Notes: generated by a model not told the origin, from the sequence alone. Positions 54,473 through 63,789 are shown, numbered from the stretch's first letter. The stretch is DNA of 64,000 bases from Saccharibacillus alkalitolerans (GCF_011090185.1 NZ_JAAFGS010000004.1:558001-622000), one strand, 5' to 3'. Translations and numbers: made by a program.

Positions 54473-55180
54473 ATGGCATATCCAGAAAGCTCGGAAACGA
54501 TCGCCGCGTTTTTGCCGAAAATCAAACTGTTCGAATCGCTGCCTGCGGAAGCCCTCGACGACATCCAACAATCGGTTACCCGTGCCCATACGTATCAGGT
54601 TTCGAAAAACTCGATTTTTCAAACGCCCGACGACGAAAGAAAAGGTTTGTTCCTTCTGTTTGCCGGCAGGCTTCGCTTCTACAAAATCAATGCGGACGGC
54701 AAACAGCATACGGTCTGCATTCAGAACGAAGGCAGCGTGTTCGGCGAGGTCGACACATTCGCTCTTGGCGAGGTCGGAAGCTACGCGGAGGCGATGGAAG
54801 ATTCGACGATCGCGTTTATCCCGGCGGGCCGGTTCGAACCTTTTTTGCGCAAGTATCCCGAGCTGTCGTTGGTTTTCCTGTCGGAAATCAGCAGAAACCT
54901 GCGCGTTCAAGGCGAGTGGGTGGAACATCTGGTGTTCGGCGATCTGCGCGGCAAAGTGCTGTACTTCCTGAACCGATTGATCGGCAAATTCGCCTCGGAC
55001 GCGCACGCGGATCAAGAAATCACCATCCCTCTCACCCATCAGGAGTTGGCCGATATCGTCGGAGCCACAAGAGAAGCGGTATCGCTCGCGCTGAAAGAAC
55101 TGTCCAACGAAGGCATTCTGAGCACCGGACGCAAAACGATCACGATCGATCTGTCCAAAATGAAAAAAGAACTTCCTTGA
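54473..55180 (+). CDS. Crp/Fnr-family regulator
   Basis: A 235-residue regulator: a cyclic-nucleotide-type sensor domain (about 20-150) followed by a helix-turn-helix (THQELADIVGATREAVSLAL, about 187-206). No cysteines of an Fnr iron-sulfur cluster are visible near the N-terminus. AAGGAGG precedes the ATG at 54473. The effector is unknown. The SDR gene 132 bp on may be a target. Confidence 0.9.
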   Translation: MAYPESSETIAAFLPKIKLFESLPAEALDDIQQSVTRAHTYQVSKNSIFQTPDDERKGLFLLFAGRLRFYKINADGKQHTVCIQNEGSVFGEVDTFALGEVGSYAEAMEDSTIAFIPAGRFEPFLRKYPELSLVFLSEISRNLRVQGEWVEHLVFGDLRGKVLYFLNRLIGKFASDAHADQEITIPLTHQELADIVGATREAVSLALKELSNEGILSTGRKTITIDLSKMKKELP

Positions 55181-55312
55181 TTGTCCCGACCGACGGCCTT
55201 CCGATTCCGCTTCGCGTTCCGTAATCCACATTACGGTCGAACGGCTCGCCCGGAATTATGATGAATATCGAAAGAAACATTCACCTATTCATTTCGCGGG
55301 AGGCTTATCGAT

Positions 55313-56059
55313 ATGGGAAAATTCGAAGGAAAAGTAGTCGTGGTCACCGGAGGCACCAGCGGAATCGGACTGACGACGGCGCAGCGCTTCGTGTCGGAAA
55401 GCGCTCACGTCTTCATTACCGGACGCAGACAAAGCGAGCTGGACAAAGCCGTTCAGCTCATCGGCGAACGGGTGACCGGCGTTCAAGGCGACGTATCCAA
55501 CTTGGAAGATCTGGATAGATTGTTCGACACGGTAAAACGGGAAAAAGGACATCTGGACGTCTTGTTCGCGAATGCCGGACTCGGCAGCCTGCTTCCTCTG
55601 GGTCAGATTACGGAAGAGCAGTACCGGAAGACGTTTGACGTCAACGTCAAAGGCACGCTGTTTACCGTTCAAAAAGCGCTGCCGCTGTTCCCGGACATGA
55701 CGGGAACGATCGTCTTGACCGGCTCGACGGCAGGAGCGATGGGCGATCCGGCTTTCAGCGTGTACGGAGCGAGCAAAGCGGCGGTTCGCCAGATGGCGCG
55801 GAACTGGATCGTGGATCTCAAAGGGACCGGCATCCGCATCAACGTCGTCAGTCCCGGCACGGTCTATACGCCGGCTTACGACGAGCTGTTCGGCGAAGCG
55901 CTGGACGAGGTTCTGGAATCGGCGAAGACGACCGTGCCGCTGAGCCGTCTGGGTCAGACGACGGAGATCGCCGAAGCGGTGCTGTTCCTCGCTTCGGAAG
56001 ACAGCAGCTACGTGAACGGCAGCGAATTGTTCGTGGACGGCGGTCTGGCGCAGATCTGA
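55313..56059 (+). CDS. Short-chain dehydrogenase
   Basis: A 248-residue classical SDR. The nucleotide loop is [14 protein letters not shown], with NAG at ANAGL and catalytic Ser-Tyr-Lys in STAGAM and [14 protein letters not shown] precedes the ATG. Substrate unknown; the Crp regulator upstream may control it. It is ended by a terminator. Confidence 0.92.
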   Translation: MGKFEGKVVVVTGGTSGIGLTTAQRFVSESAHVFITGRRQSELDKAVQLIGERVTGVQGDVSNLEDLDRLFDTVKREKGHLDVLFANAGLGSLLPLGQITEEQYRKTFDVNVKGTLFTVQKALPLFPDMTGTIVLTGSTAGAMGDPAFSVYGASKAAVRQMARNWIVDLKGTGIRINVVSPGTVYTPAYDELFGEALDEVLESAKTTVPLSRLGQTTEIAEAVLFLASEDSSYVNGSELFVDGGLAQI

Positions 56060-56086
56060 TGCGCGGCTGCATAGGGTTGAGAATAT

Positions 56087-56122
56087 CGAAAAGCTGCGAC
56101 CCCGGATGGGCGCAGCTTTTCG
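56087..56122. terminator. Terminator after the SDR gene
   Basis: CGAAAAGCTGCG (56087-56098) pairs with CGCAGCTTTTCG (56111-56122). Confidence 0.82.
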
Positions 56123-56143
56123 GCGTACCTGTCTCATATGAAC

Positions 56144-56530
56144 TCAGACCTTCGACGATGGTTTGGATGCCCGCAGGCGCGCTTGTTCTTCGAACAAAAC
56201 AATCGTTTCTTCGAACGTGCGCATCGGACGGCAGTCCAATTCTTCGACAATCTTGTTGTGGCTGTAAGCGGTCAAGATGGGATCGCCGCCGGGAATGATC
56301 GGCTGCTTATTCAGCGCCCGAAGAATGCGCAGGCCGAAGAATGCGCAGGCCGAATTGACTTTCCGGATAATTGCCGTCGACAGCGTTGTACGCCTGTCCG
56401 ACTGCTGCCGGATGAGCCGCGGCCAGCATGCACATCTCGGCCACGTTCTCGGCATGCACCCACGGAGCCAGATCGTCGGGGTGAAGCCAGTCGACTTTTT
56501 CGGCATCGGCCAACTTCTTCACTAACCCGT
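56144..56530 (-). pseudogene. Decayed NAD-dependent epimerase, C-terminal remnant
   Basis: Two frames together match the C-terminal half of an extended-SDR epimerase: DLAPWVHAENVAEMCMLAAA and GQAYNAVDGNYPESQFG in one, then KQPIIPGGDPILTAYSHNK in the other. Removing one copy of a 16-bp tandem repeat (56330-56361) joins them as FGLRILRALNKQPI. The 5' half is missing and gives way to the RsgA remnant at about 56530. Confidence 0.82.
56330..56361. repeat. 16-bp tandem duplication
   Basis: GAAGAATGCGCAGGCC occurs twice in a row (56330-56345 and 56346-56361). The extra copy breaks the epimerase frame. Confidence 0.9.
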
Positions 56531-56979
56531 CGCAAGTGGTCGCCACCAATTTCGACACGGTATTCGTCCTGTCTTCGCTGAATCGGGATTTCAGCGTCGA
56601 CCGCATTCTGCGCTACGTGACGCAGGCCAAGCAGAGCGGCGGGCAGCCTGTTACCCTGCTGACCAAAGCGGATCTTGCCCCGGATCGCGAGCGTCCGCTG
56701 GCGGAAGTCGCCGAAAGCATCCCCGGCGTCCCGGTCCATGCGGTCTCCAGCCATTCGGGACTGGGCTTGAGCGAACTCGAACGCTATCTGGCTCCGGGAC
56801 TTGCGGCCGTCTTGCTCGGCATGTCGGGCGTCGGCAAGTCTTCCCTGCTGAATGCGCTGATGCGGCAGGAGAGCCGGTATGTGCAGAACAGAACGAGTTA
56901 TCTGGTCGACAAGATCGCCCGGCACAAGACGGCGATTGTCCGCAGCAAGCACGAGAAGAAGAACGGAGGCAAAAAATGA
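56531..56979 (+). pseudogene. RsgA GTPase remnant
   Basis: An open frame of about 148 residues that matches the middle of RsgA: VATNFDTVFVLSSLNRDF, G4 motif LLTKADL, then G1 motif LLGMSGVGKSSLLNAL in the circularly permuted order unique to RsgA. The N-terminal OB-fold and the G3 motif (DTPG) are missing. After the G1 motif the rest is short (SYLVDKIARHKTAIVRSKHE), possibly the family's C-terminal end joined by an internal deletion. It cannot hydrolyse GTP normally. Confidence 0.82.
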
Positions 56980-57992
56980 ACATGAATCCCGAAACGCTGA
57001 ACTCGGCTCTGAGTCAGCTGCTTCAAACTCCGGTAATCGCCGCAGACTATCAGGTTACCGCCCTTCAAGGCGGAACGGTAGCCGGCGTGTATCTGCTGAA
57101 CGGCATGGCGCAGACCGCAGATCGACGCCGACTGCCGTACCGCATCGTACGCAAAGTCCAGAAGAAATGGGAACGCTACGGCGATCCGGATTCATGGCGG
57201 CGCGAATATGATCTCTATGCTTCCGACCTGGAGCAGACCTTCCTGACGGGCCTGCGCTGGCCGACCTGCTATCATGCGAAGATGAACGCCGAAGCGAACC
57301 AATTCGAGCTGTGGCTGGAATATATCGAAGGCACTTCCGGGCCGCGTCCTACTCTCGAGATGTATGAACAGGCGGCGCTGGAATGGGGACGTTACCAGGG
57401 CAAACTGTATGCGGAGCAGCCGGCCGTTCTGCGCGGCCTGGCCAACCTCGGCACGGCAGATTTCATGCACAAAAATTATTGGCATTATCGCTCCTGGCCG
57501 TTCGTGCATGACTATATCCGATCAGCCGAATGCCGGCTTCCGCGGCACCTCAGCGATATGCTGATTGCGATCGACGAACAATCCGAGAAAATTTTCGCCC
57601 GAATCCGGAGTCTGCCGCTGGTTCTTTGCCACCGGGATTTCTGGTCGACCAATCTGATTCATGCGGACGGAACGCTCAAGCTGCTCGACTGGGATACGGC
57701 CGGATGGGGCTATCCCGGCGAGGATCTCGCCAGCCTGATCGCGGACGAGACCCATCCTGACTATATGTTGGACTATTATCATCGATGCATTCCTGCTTAT
57801 GTCAGAGGTTTTGCGGAACATGCCGGAGACCTTCGCCTGGAAAAAGAAAAGGTCTACGAGATGATTCTGCTGATCTTCGGGTACAAGCTGGTGGAGAGTT
57901 ACCTCCATCCGGAAGACGCGCAGGATCAAGAGGTCGTGATTCGCGTGCTTGAGAGTATCTATGAGATGAAATACGGATCTGCGAAAGACTGA
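56976..57992 (+). CDS. Aminoglycoside-phosphotransferase-family kinase
   Basis: A 338-residue APH/choline-kinase-fold protein. The catalytic loop LCHRDFWSTNLI with the Asp base and the metal-binding LLDWDTAGWG are intact. GGAGG precedes the ATG. It overlaps the RsgA remnant's end by 4 bp. Members act on drugs, choline, sugars or spore coat proteins; the target is unknown and resistance should not be assumed. Followed by a terminator. Confidence 0.88.
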   Translation: MNMNPETLNSALSQLLQTPVIAADYQVTALQGGTVAGVYLLNGMAQTADRRRLPYRIVRKVQKKWERYGDPDSWRREYDLYASDLEQTFLTGLRWPTCYHAKMNAEANQFELWLEYIEGTSGPRPTLEMYEQAALEWGRYQGKLYAEQPAVLRGLANLGTADFMHKNYWHYRSWPFVHDYIRSAECRLPRHLSDMLIAIDEQSEKIFARIRSLPLVLCHRDFWSTNLIHADGTLKLLDWDTAGWGYPGEDLASLIADETHPDYMLDYYHRCIPAYVRGFAEHAGDLRLEKEKVYEMILLIFGYKLVESYLHPEDAQDQEVVIRVLESIYEMKYGSAKD

Positions 57993-58006
57993 TTCCGGCC
58001 GTACGA

Positions 58007-58039
58007 AAAGACCGCCTCGTTATACGAAGGCGGTCTTTT
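58007..58039. terminator. Terminator between converging genes
   Basis: AAAGACCGCCT (58007-58017) pairs with AGGCGGTCTTT (58028-58038), then a T run. Confidence 0.85.
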
Positions 58040-58085
58040 TTCGATTTCGACGCCAAATACGAAAACGACGGAGGTTCGATTTTTT

Positions 58086-60176
58086 CTATTCCTGCTGCTT
58101 CCGCAGGTTCATGAGCAGCGTCACGGCTTCGGCGCGCGTGGTCTCGGCGGCCGCTTTAAACGTATTCGCGCCTGTACCCTGAATCACTCCCGCCTTTTTT
58201 AGCACTTCGGCAGCGTCTTTGGCCCAGACAGGGATCGAACTATCGTCCGAGAACGAAGTTCTTGCGCCGCTTCCGGCGGACAGCTTCAGTGCGCGAGCGG
58301 CCATGACGGCCATCTCCGCGCGGGTGATGCCAGCGTTCGGGCGGACAGAACCGTCGGCGTAGCCGGTCAAGATGCCGAGCTGAACAGCCTGCGACACGGC
58401 GGTTTGCGCCCAGGCGCCGATCTCCGAAGCGTCCGTGAAGCTTACAGCCGCGCCGGACGCGTGACCGTTCAACACATTCATGAGCACCAACGCGTATTCG
58501 GCGCGCGTCACGATCGCATCGGGGCGGAACGTGCCGTCCGGATAACCGGAGACGAAGCCTTCGCCGATCGCCTGCTTCACCGCCGCTTCCGACCAGTGGC
58601 CCGAAATATCGCGAAGCGCGATATCCTGCGGCTTTCCGCCGCCCGGCAGGGCCGTCTTCGGCGTCTCTGCCGCAAGCACCGCGTATTTCGCGAAACGATC
58701 GACGTCTACCGTCATCCGGTTTCCTTGCAGAGTTCCGCCTTTGATTTCCGTCCATGCTTTTCGCGTCTCGTCGTAAAAGAACACGGCGGCTTTTCGATCG
58801 CCGGTTACCGCAGCCGGATCGAAGGACAACGACAGTTTGACCGGTTTATCGAGATTTTCCGGTAAACTTTTGAACAGTTCGAACACCGGGCTTGCCAGTA
58901 TCTCGCCGTTATTCAGCAGATTCCGCGTATCCGTCACCCGATTGATGCTCAGCTTCAGCTCCTTCGCCGCAGCGCCAGCCGGGACTTCGACCCGGATCGC
59001 GTCTCCCAGATTGACGGTTCCCGCGCGTCCTGCCGGAAGCGTGAGCGTGCCGTCGTTCGAGACGATCAGAGCATTGCCCGGAACCTGATCGACCGGAACA
59101 GATATCGGAGACGCGTAAGAAACGGGCGGCGGAGAAGGTTCGCCGCCGCTCGGCGTCACGGTCTTTACGGCGTAAGCATTCGACACAGTAGTCCCGGCGC
59201 CGGCATTGCCTGCCGCGCTGACGAAGCCTTCGTTGCGAAGCGAAAGACGATTGATTTCCGCATCCGTATCGGATGCAGGCGTTAAAACCGCCGTCCAGGT
59301 GATTCCGCCGTCAGACGAAGCCAAACCGCTTAACGTACCGTTATCCACGGTAAAGTCGTCGATCGCCAATCCAGTCACTGCTTCCGTGAAGACGATCTTC
59401 ACCGAAGACGTCTTGCCTGCCGTCAAAGTCGAATCCGCGACAGTGACTGCGGCCGTCGGAACGACGGTTTGGACTTCGTAATTATCGGAACTCGTCGTTC
59501 CCGTTCCGTGATTCCCCGCAAGGTCGATGATGGCGGCATTTTCGAGCACGACGGTATTGGACTTGCTCGCGACGTTCGCTTTCGGCGTCAGCGTCGCCGT
59601 CCAGGTGATTCCCCCGTCGCTGGAACTCAGACCGCCGACCGTGCCGTTCGGAACCGTCAGATCAGCTTCCGTAAAGCCGGTTACGGCTTCCTTGAAGACG
59701 AACGTGACGGTAGCGGAATCGCCGGCCTTCAGCGCCGTATCGGAGATCGCGATACTGCTGGCTAACGTCGGCCTAAGCGTATCGATCGCAAAAACATCGG
59801 ACACGGTCTTTCCCGTATTTGACTCGTTTGCCGAATTCATTACGCCCGTATTGTCTAGCGTCACGGTTTGAGCCGAGGCTTCCACGTCCGAGTACGGAGT
59901 CAGCGCCGCCGTCCACGTTGTTCCTCCGTCTGTAGAAGACGGCTCGCCGATCAAGACGTTCGTGGAAGTCAGATCCGCGACCGAAAATCCCGAGACCGCT
60001 TCCGAGAACGTAATCGTAAGCGTGGACGTATCTCCGATCTTCAGCGCTTTGTTCGAGACGACCAACGTCGCCGTCGGAGGCGCCGCATAGACTTTATTTA
60101 ACGCTGCCGAATCCGCCAATCCGATCAAGACGCATCCGACCGACAGAACCGTGCCGACTTTTTGAATAACGCGCAT
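58086..60176 (-). CDS. Ig-like, SLH-anchored surface protein
   Basis: A 696-residue exported protein. After a signal peptide (NKVYAAPPT) come three near-identical Ig-like repeats of about 100 residues (about 36-335; each with LKxGDT/DSA, FSEAVSGF or FTEAVTG and SSDGGITWTA). A linker and an S/A-rich domain follow (about 336-520), then three SLH domains. Wall attachment and structural or adhesive roles are likely. AAGGGGG precedes the ATG. It is a third SLH protein in the window. Confidence 0.88.
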   Translation of the reverse strand: MRVIQKVGTVLSVGCVLIGLADSAALNKVYAAPPTATLVVSNKALKIGDTSTLTITFSEAVSGFSVADLTSTNVLIGEPSSTDGGTTWTAALTPYSDVEASAQTVTLDNTGVMNSANESNTGKTVSDVFAIDTLRPTLASSIAISDTALKAGDSATVTFVFKEAVTGFTEADLTVPNGTVGGLSSSDGGITWTATLTPKANVASKSNTVVLENAAIIDLAGNHGTGTTSSDNYEVQTVVPTAAVTVADSTLTAGKTSSVKIVFTEAVTGLAIDDFTVDNGTLSGLASSDGGITWTAVLTPASDTDAEINRLSLRNEGFVSAAGNAGAGTTVSNAYAVKTVTPSGGEPSPPPVSYASPISVPVDQVPGNALIVSNDGTLTLPAGRAGTVNLGDAIRVEVPAGAAAKELKLSINRVTDTRNLLNNGEILASPVFELFKSLPENLDKPVKLSLSFDPAAVTGDRKAAVFFYDETRKAWTEIKGGTLQGNRMTVDVDRFAKYAVLAAETPKTALPGGGKPQDIALRDISGHWSEAAVKQAIGEGFVSGYPDGTFRPDAIVTRAEYALVLMNVLNGHASGAAVSFTDASEIGAWAQTAVSQAVQLGILTGYADGSVRPNAGITRAEMAVMAARALKLSAGSGARTSFSDDSSIPVWAKDAAEVLKKAGVIQGTGANTFKAAAETTRAEAVTLLMNLRKQQE

Positions 60177-60353
60177 ATAAGCCCCCTTATGATGGTTCCG
60201 AGCATCGGAACTTCGGATTCTTTTCCGGAATCCCCCTGCTGCCTGTCCTGCCGTCCGTTAATGGCTTGCTTAGTTAAAATTCAAGATATCCGGCAAGATC
60301 CCTGCATCGGCGAAAAAAGAAAAGCTCTCGCTGCGGCTAAGCAAGCCCAAGCG

Positions 60354-60689
60354 TCACCGATTCTTCGCTCCCCATTCGCACAACTGCTCCAACACCGGCA
60401 GCAGCGTCTGTCCTTTCGGCGTCAGCGAATATTCCACTTTGGGCGGGATCTGCGGATACTCGACGCGCTTGACCAGCCCGTCCGCTTCCAGTTCCTTGAG
60501 CTGCGCGCTGAGAACCTTATAGGTGACCGGCCCCAGTTGGCGCTGCATCTCGTTGAAGCGAACCGGCTGCCGGGCGGCCAGCAGATACAGGATCGCCATC
60601 TTCCATTTCCCCCCGATGACCGACAGCGTATAACCGAACGACGTGTCCCCGATCACCGTCTCTTTGCCTTTCAAGTCCGAAATGCCCAT
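60354..60689 (-). CDS. HxlR-family regulator
   Basis: A 111-residue winged-helix regulator. GYTLSVIGGKWKMAILYLL (about 19-37) and RFNEMQRQLGPVTYKVLSAQ are the family signature. The ATG at 60689 has GGATAGC upstream; a GTG two codons earlier is possible. Members respond to electrophiles or thiol oxidants. It diverges from the Rid gene, with a palindrome between (60707-60739). I see no sensor cysteine in the usual N-terminal position. Confidence 0.9.
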   Translation of the reverse strand: MGISDLKGKETVIGDTSFGYTLSVIGGKWKMAILYLLAARQPVRFNEMQRQLGPVTYKVLSAQLKELEADGLVKRVEYPQIPPKVEYSLTPKGQTLLPVLEQLCEWGAKNR

Positions 60690-60706
60690 GTTCACGCTAT
60701 CCTTTC

Positions 60707-60739
60707 GGATAGTACCCCTCTTATTTGTGCGTACTATCC
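60707..60739. promoter_or_regulatory. HxlR operator candidate
   Basis: GGATAGTAC (60707-60715) and GTACTATCC (60731-60739), separated by 15 bp, lie between the divergent hxlR-type and Rid genes. Confidence 0.8.
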
Positions 60740-60794
60740 CTTTATTTTCGCCCAGTTTATACTAGCCTTACTTTCAAGTAAAGGGGCTAACAAG

Positions 60795-61178
60795 ATGACA
60801 ACCATTCAAACATACAACCATGATCTCTGGGATCACGGCATCTCGCAGGGGTACCGGGTAGGCAACACGATCCATATTTCCGGTCAGTTCGCTCACAATG
60901 CGGAAGGCGAGTTCGTCGGGGCCGGCGATATCCGGGCGCAAATGGCGCAGACGCTGGAGAATCTGGACAAAGTGTTAAAGGAATTCGGCGCGACGAAGGA
61001 AAATCTGGCTTACGTGGAACTGTATCTGACGAACGCGCAGGAGCACGGGGAGATCGCGATCGAGCTGTTCAAAGAGTATATCGGGCAGCACCGGCCGGCG
61101 GGGAGCCTGATCGGCGTGACGTATCTGGCGTTCCCGGAGCAGTGGGTGGAAGCGAGAGCGGTCGCGCATATCGGGTAA
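60795..61178 (+). CDS. Rid-family protein lacking the usual Arg
   Basis: A 127-residue protein of the RidA/YjgF fold, which in its canonical branch hydrolyses reactive imines. The start at 60795 has AAAGGGG upstream; the frame stays open further upstream, without a ribosome site. NTIHISGQFAHNAEG and IRAQMAQTLENLDKVLKEFG match the family. The Arg that normally follows PA near residue 105 is Gly here (RPAGSLIG), so classical deaminase activity is doubtful. It is the likely HxlR target. Confidence 0.85.
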   Translation: MTTIQTYNHDLWDHGISQGYRVGNTIHISGQFAHNAEGEFVGAGDIRAQMAQTLENLDKVLKEFGATKENLAYVELYLTNAQEHGEIAIELFKEYIGQHRPAGSLIGVTYLAFPEQWVEARAVAHIG

Positions 61179-61185
61179 CGAAAAC

Positions 61186-61258
61186 GGGACTTGAAGTCGG
61201 AGAAACGGCGCGCCTTTGCTGCGCCGCTTTTGAAAACTCCGAATCGAGTCCCTTTTTT
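61186..61258 (+). terminator. Long nested terminator
   Basis: GGGACT (61186-61191) pairs with AGTCCC (61247-61252); inner stems TCGGAG/CTCCGA and GGCGC/GCGCC lie inside, followed by a T run. Confidence 0.82.
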
Positions 61259-61290
61259 CCATTATCCGTGCAGCGTTTCGCCCAGTACGT

Positions 61291-61965
61291 TTACCGCGTG
61301 CTTGACCGCGGCTCTCGCCTGATCGTAAGCGCCGGCAGCACCAGCCCGTCGAGCAGATCCGCGTAAAAAGCTTTTTCGAACGGCTTGCGCTCGATAAGTC
61401 CGCGAAAAGCGGACGACGAAGTGATGACCCGGCAGGCCAGCTCCAGATTCGCATACTCGGAAATCTCGCCGCGGGCAGCGGCTCGCTTCATGAGCTGCAG
61501 GTTCGCTTCCGCCCAGGAATCGAAAATTCCGGCCGTGCCGGTCTCGCTGAATTCCGGATGCTGCAAAAAGGAACCCAGGCCCGCCAGAACGCGGAATTTC
61601 CGTTCTTCTTCCGCCATCGACTGCGGCCTTATCAGCAGCAGCAGGTCTTCGCGCAGATTCCCGGAATCGGGCAGATTGTCGAGATCGAGATGGCTTCGGT
61701 TCATCCAGGCCAGCGCGTCCCGTACGAGCTCCGCTTTGGAGGACCAGCGGCGGTACATGGTGGCTTTGCCGGCTTGGGCCCGGGCCGCGACCCTATCCAT
61801 CGTCATTCCGTCGAAGCCCGATTCGGCCAGAATGTCGATCGTCGCCTCCAATATTTTTTCGTCCCGCGTATGATCTCTTTTTCGGCCTACCTTTTGCGGC
61901 TTTTTCTCTTCGGCATCCCCGGATTCTCGCCCGCCGCCCGGTTCGTTCCGCGACATTTCGCTCAT
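61291..61965 (-). CDS. TetR-family regulator
   Basis: A 224-residue TetR regulator from the ATG at 61965 (AAGGAGCG upstream). A short charged tail precedes the DNA-binding helices (ILAESGFDGMTMDRVAARAQ and GKATMYRRW, about 44-77). It diverges from an SDR-epimerase pair and has two palindromes upstream (62006-62035). The ligand is unknown. Confidence 0.9.
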   Translation of the reverse strand: MSEMSRNEPGGGRESGDAEEKKPQKVGRKRDHTRDEKILEATIDILAESGFDGMTMDRVAARAQAGKATMYRRWSSKAELVRDALAWMNRSHLDLDNLPDSGNLREDLLLLIRPQSMAEEERKFRVLAGLGSFLQHPEFSETGTAGIFDSWAEANLQLMKRAAARGEISEYANLELACRVITSSSAFRGLIERKPFEKAFYADLLDGLVLPALTIRREPRSSTR

Positions 61966-62005
61966 CGTGTTCGCTCCTTTTCGCATATTCAATACGAGAA
62001 TTTAT

Positions 62006-62035
62006 AGTTTCGGAACTTTACAGTTTCGAAATTGT
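62006..62035. promoter_or_regulatory. Two adjacent palindromes for the TetR regulator
   Basis: AGTTTCGGAACT (62006-62017) and ACAGTTTCGAAATTGT (62020-62035) share the GTTTCGRAA core. They lie between the TetR gene and the divergent SDR gene. Confidence 0.75.
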
Positions 62036-62110
62036 ATGATTTACTGTCATTATCCCATATCGAACGGGAAATAGACAGAAGGTATCGCCGATACCGAGAA
62101 GGAGATTACG

Positions 62111-62866
62111 ATGATGTCGAACTCACCTGTAGCGCTGGTCACCGGAGCCAACAAAGGAATCGGGGCGCAAATCGCAAAAGATCTGGCGGGGCATGGATTT
62201 ACGGTACTTATCGGATCGCGCAGCTTGGAAAAAGGTCAGACAGCCGCCGACAGCATCGGCGAGAACGCTTATGCCGTTCAGCTCGACGTCACCGATTCGG
62301 ATTCGATTGCCGCCGCGTCCGAGCGTATTCGACGCGAATTCGGACGGCTTGACGTTCTCGTAAATAACGCGGGGATTTCGCATGCGGGAAAATCGGACAA
62401 TGCGTTTCCGAGCGACGGCGCGGCAAGCGGCTTGTTGACGGCAGCTCCGATGGAAGAGATTCGCGCCGTTTACGAAACCAACGTGTTCGGCGTCATCGCT
62501 GTCACCCAGGCCATGCTGCCGCTTCTGCGCGAAGCGCCGGCCGCCCGCATCGTCAACCTGGGCAGTACCGGCGGTTCGCTCAGTTGGAACTCCGAGCCGG
62601 GCAACCCGCATCGGGCGATGTACGGCGCTTATTCGGCGTCGAAGTCGGCCGTTCATGCGGTAACCTTCGCTTTTGCGGCGGCTTTGGAATCGACTCCGAT
62701 CAAGGTAAATGCGGCGTGTCCGGGCTTCACTTCGACGGCGCTGAACAATTTTGCCGGTACGCGCAGCGTCGAGCAGGGCGCGCGCGAAGCGGTAAGGTTG
62801 GCCATGCTCGGCGCGGACGGTCCGACCGGAACGTTCTCCGACGAAGACGGGCCGGTTGCCTGGTGA
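62111..62866 (+). CDS. SDR oxidoreductase (carbonyl-reductase-like)
   Basis: A 251-residue SDR with LVTGANKGIGAQIA, NNAGIS and YSASKSAVHAV as coenzyme, structural and catalytic motifs. AAGGAG precedes the ATG. A DNAFPSDGAASG insertion before helix 4 sets it apart. It forms an operon with an extended-SDR epimerase 58 bp on, under the divergent TetR regulator. Substrate unknown. Confidence 0.9.
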   Translation: MMSNSPVALVTGANKGIGAQIAKDLAGHGFTVLIGSRSLEKGQTAADSIGENAYAVQLDVTDSDSIAAASERIRREFGRLDVLVNNAGISHAGKSDNAFPSDGAASGLLTAAPMEEIRAVYETNVFGVIAVTQAMLPLLREAPAARIVNLGSTGGSLSWNSEPGNPHRAMYGAYSASKSAVHAVTFAFAAALESTPIKVNAACPGFTSTALNNFAGTRSVEQGAREAVRLAMLGADGPTGTFSDEDGPVAW

Positions 62867-62924
62867 AGCGGGACGGTATATCTTCAAACGAAATATCGTC
62901 AAACGAAGCAAGGAGGAATTCATC

Positions 62925-63761
62925 ATGCGCGTATTCGTAACGGGAGCTTCGGGATATATCGGTTCTTCGGTCGTCCGCGAACTTCTTGATGCCGGGCATC
63001 AAGTCTTGGGATTGGCCCGTTCCGATCAAAGCGCGGCCCGGCTTCAAGCGGCGGGCGCGGAAGCGCATCGCGGTGACCTTCATGACCCGGACAGTCTCCG
63101 CCGCGGAGCGGAGGCTTCGGACGGCGTGCTGCATTTGGCGTTTCATCACGATTTCTCCGACTTTTCCGGTGCGCTCGCTGCCGATCTCGAAGCCGTGTCT
63201 GCTATGGGAGCCGCCTTGGAAGGCTCCGGCAAGCCCTTCGTCATGACGACGCATGCCGGCGGAACGGATGCGGAGAACGTGATGCGCTCGCTGGCCGAAG
63301 GCGGCGTCCGGGCCGTCATCGTCGAACTATGTCCTTCGGTACACGGCGAAGGCGACACGGGCTTTATCCCGATGCTGATCGAGATCGCCAGAACCAAAGG
63401 CTTTTCCGCTTACGTGGAAGACGGCGGCAACCGCTGGCCGGCGGTGCATCGCCTGGATGCCGCCGCGCTGTATCGCCTGGCGCTGGAAAAAGCGCCGGCC
63501 GGCTCCAGACTGGAAGGCGCCCATGACGAAGGCGTGCCTTTTCGGGACATCGCGAGCGCGATCGGCAGGCGCTTGAATGTCCCTGTCGTCGGTATCCCGC
63601 GGGAAGAAGCCGATACGCATTTCGGCTTCCTCGGCACGCTGGCCGCGCTCGATATTCCGAGATCGAGCGCGGCCGCCCGCGAGCTTGCCGGTTGGCAGCC
63701 CGCGCAGCTCTCGCTGCTCGAAGATCTGGAGCAGCCGCATTATGACGGCCGAGAGCTTTAA
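62925..63761 (+). CDS. Extended-SDR NAD(P)-dependent epimerase-like protein
   Basis: A 278-residue protein that begins MRVFVTGASGYIGSSVVREL; the coenzyme loop is GxxGxxG. The catalytic tyrosine of the usual YxxxK is not obvious at the expected place; the family has members that lack it. AAGGAGG precedes the ATG at 62925; an upstream in-frame start is not supported. It is coupled to the SDR gene. Confidence 0.85.
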   Translation: MRVFVTGASGYIGSSVVRELLDAGHQVLGLARSDQSAARLQAAGAEAHRGDLHDPDSLRRGAEASDGVLHLAFHHDFSDFSGALAADLEAVSAMGAALEGSGKPFVMTTHAGGTDAENVMRSLAEGGVRAVIVELCPSVHGEGDTGFIPMLIEIARTKGFSAYVEDGGNRWPAVHRLDAAALYRLALEKAPAGSRLEGAHDEGVPFRDIASAIGRRLNVPVVGIPREEADTHFGFLGTLAALDIPRSSAAARELAGWQPAQLSLLEDLEQPHYDGREL

Positions 63762-63789
63762 CTTTTTTGAATCTCGCGCGCGCATTCAA

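Noticed and set aside
56976-57992. Aminoglycoside resistance gene
   Set aside because: Only the general kinase fold is seen; many family members act on choline, sugars or spore proteins.
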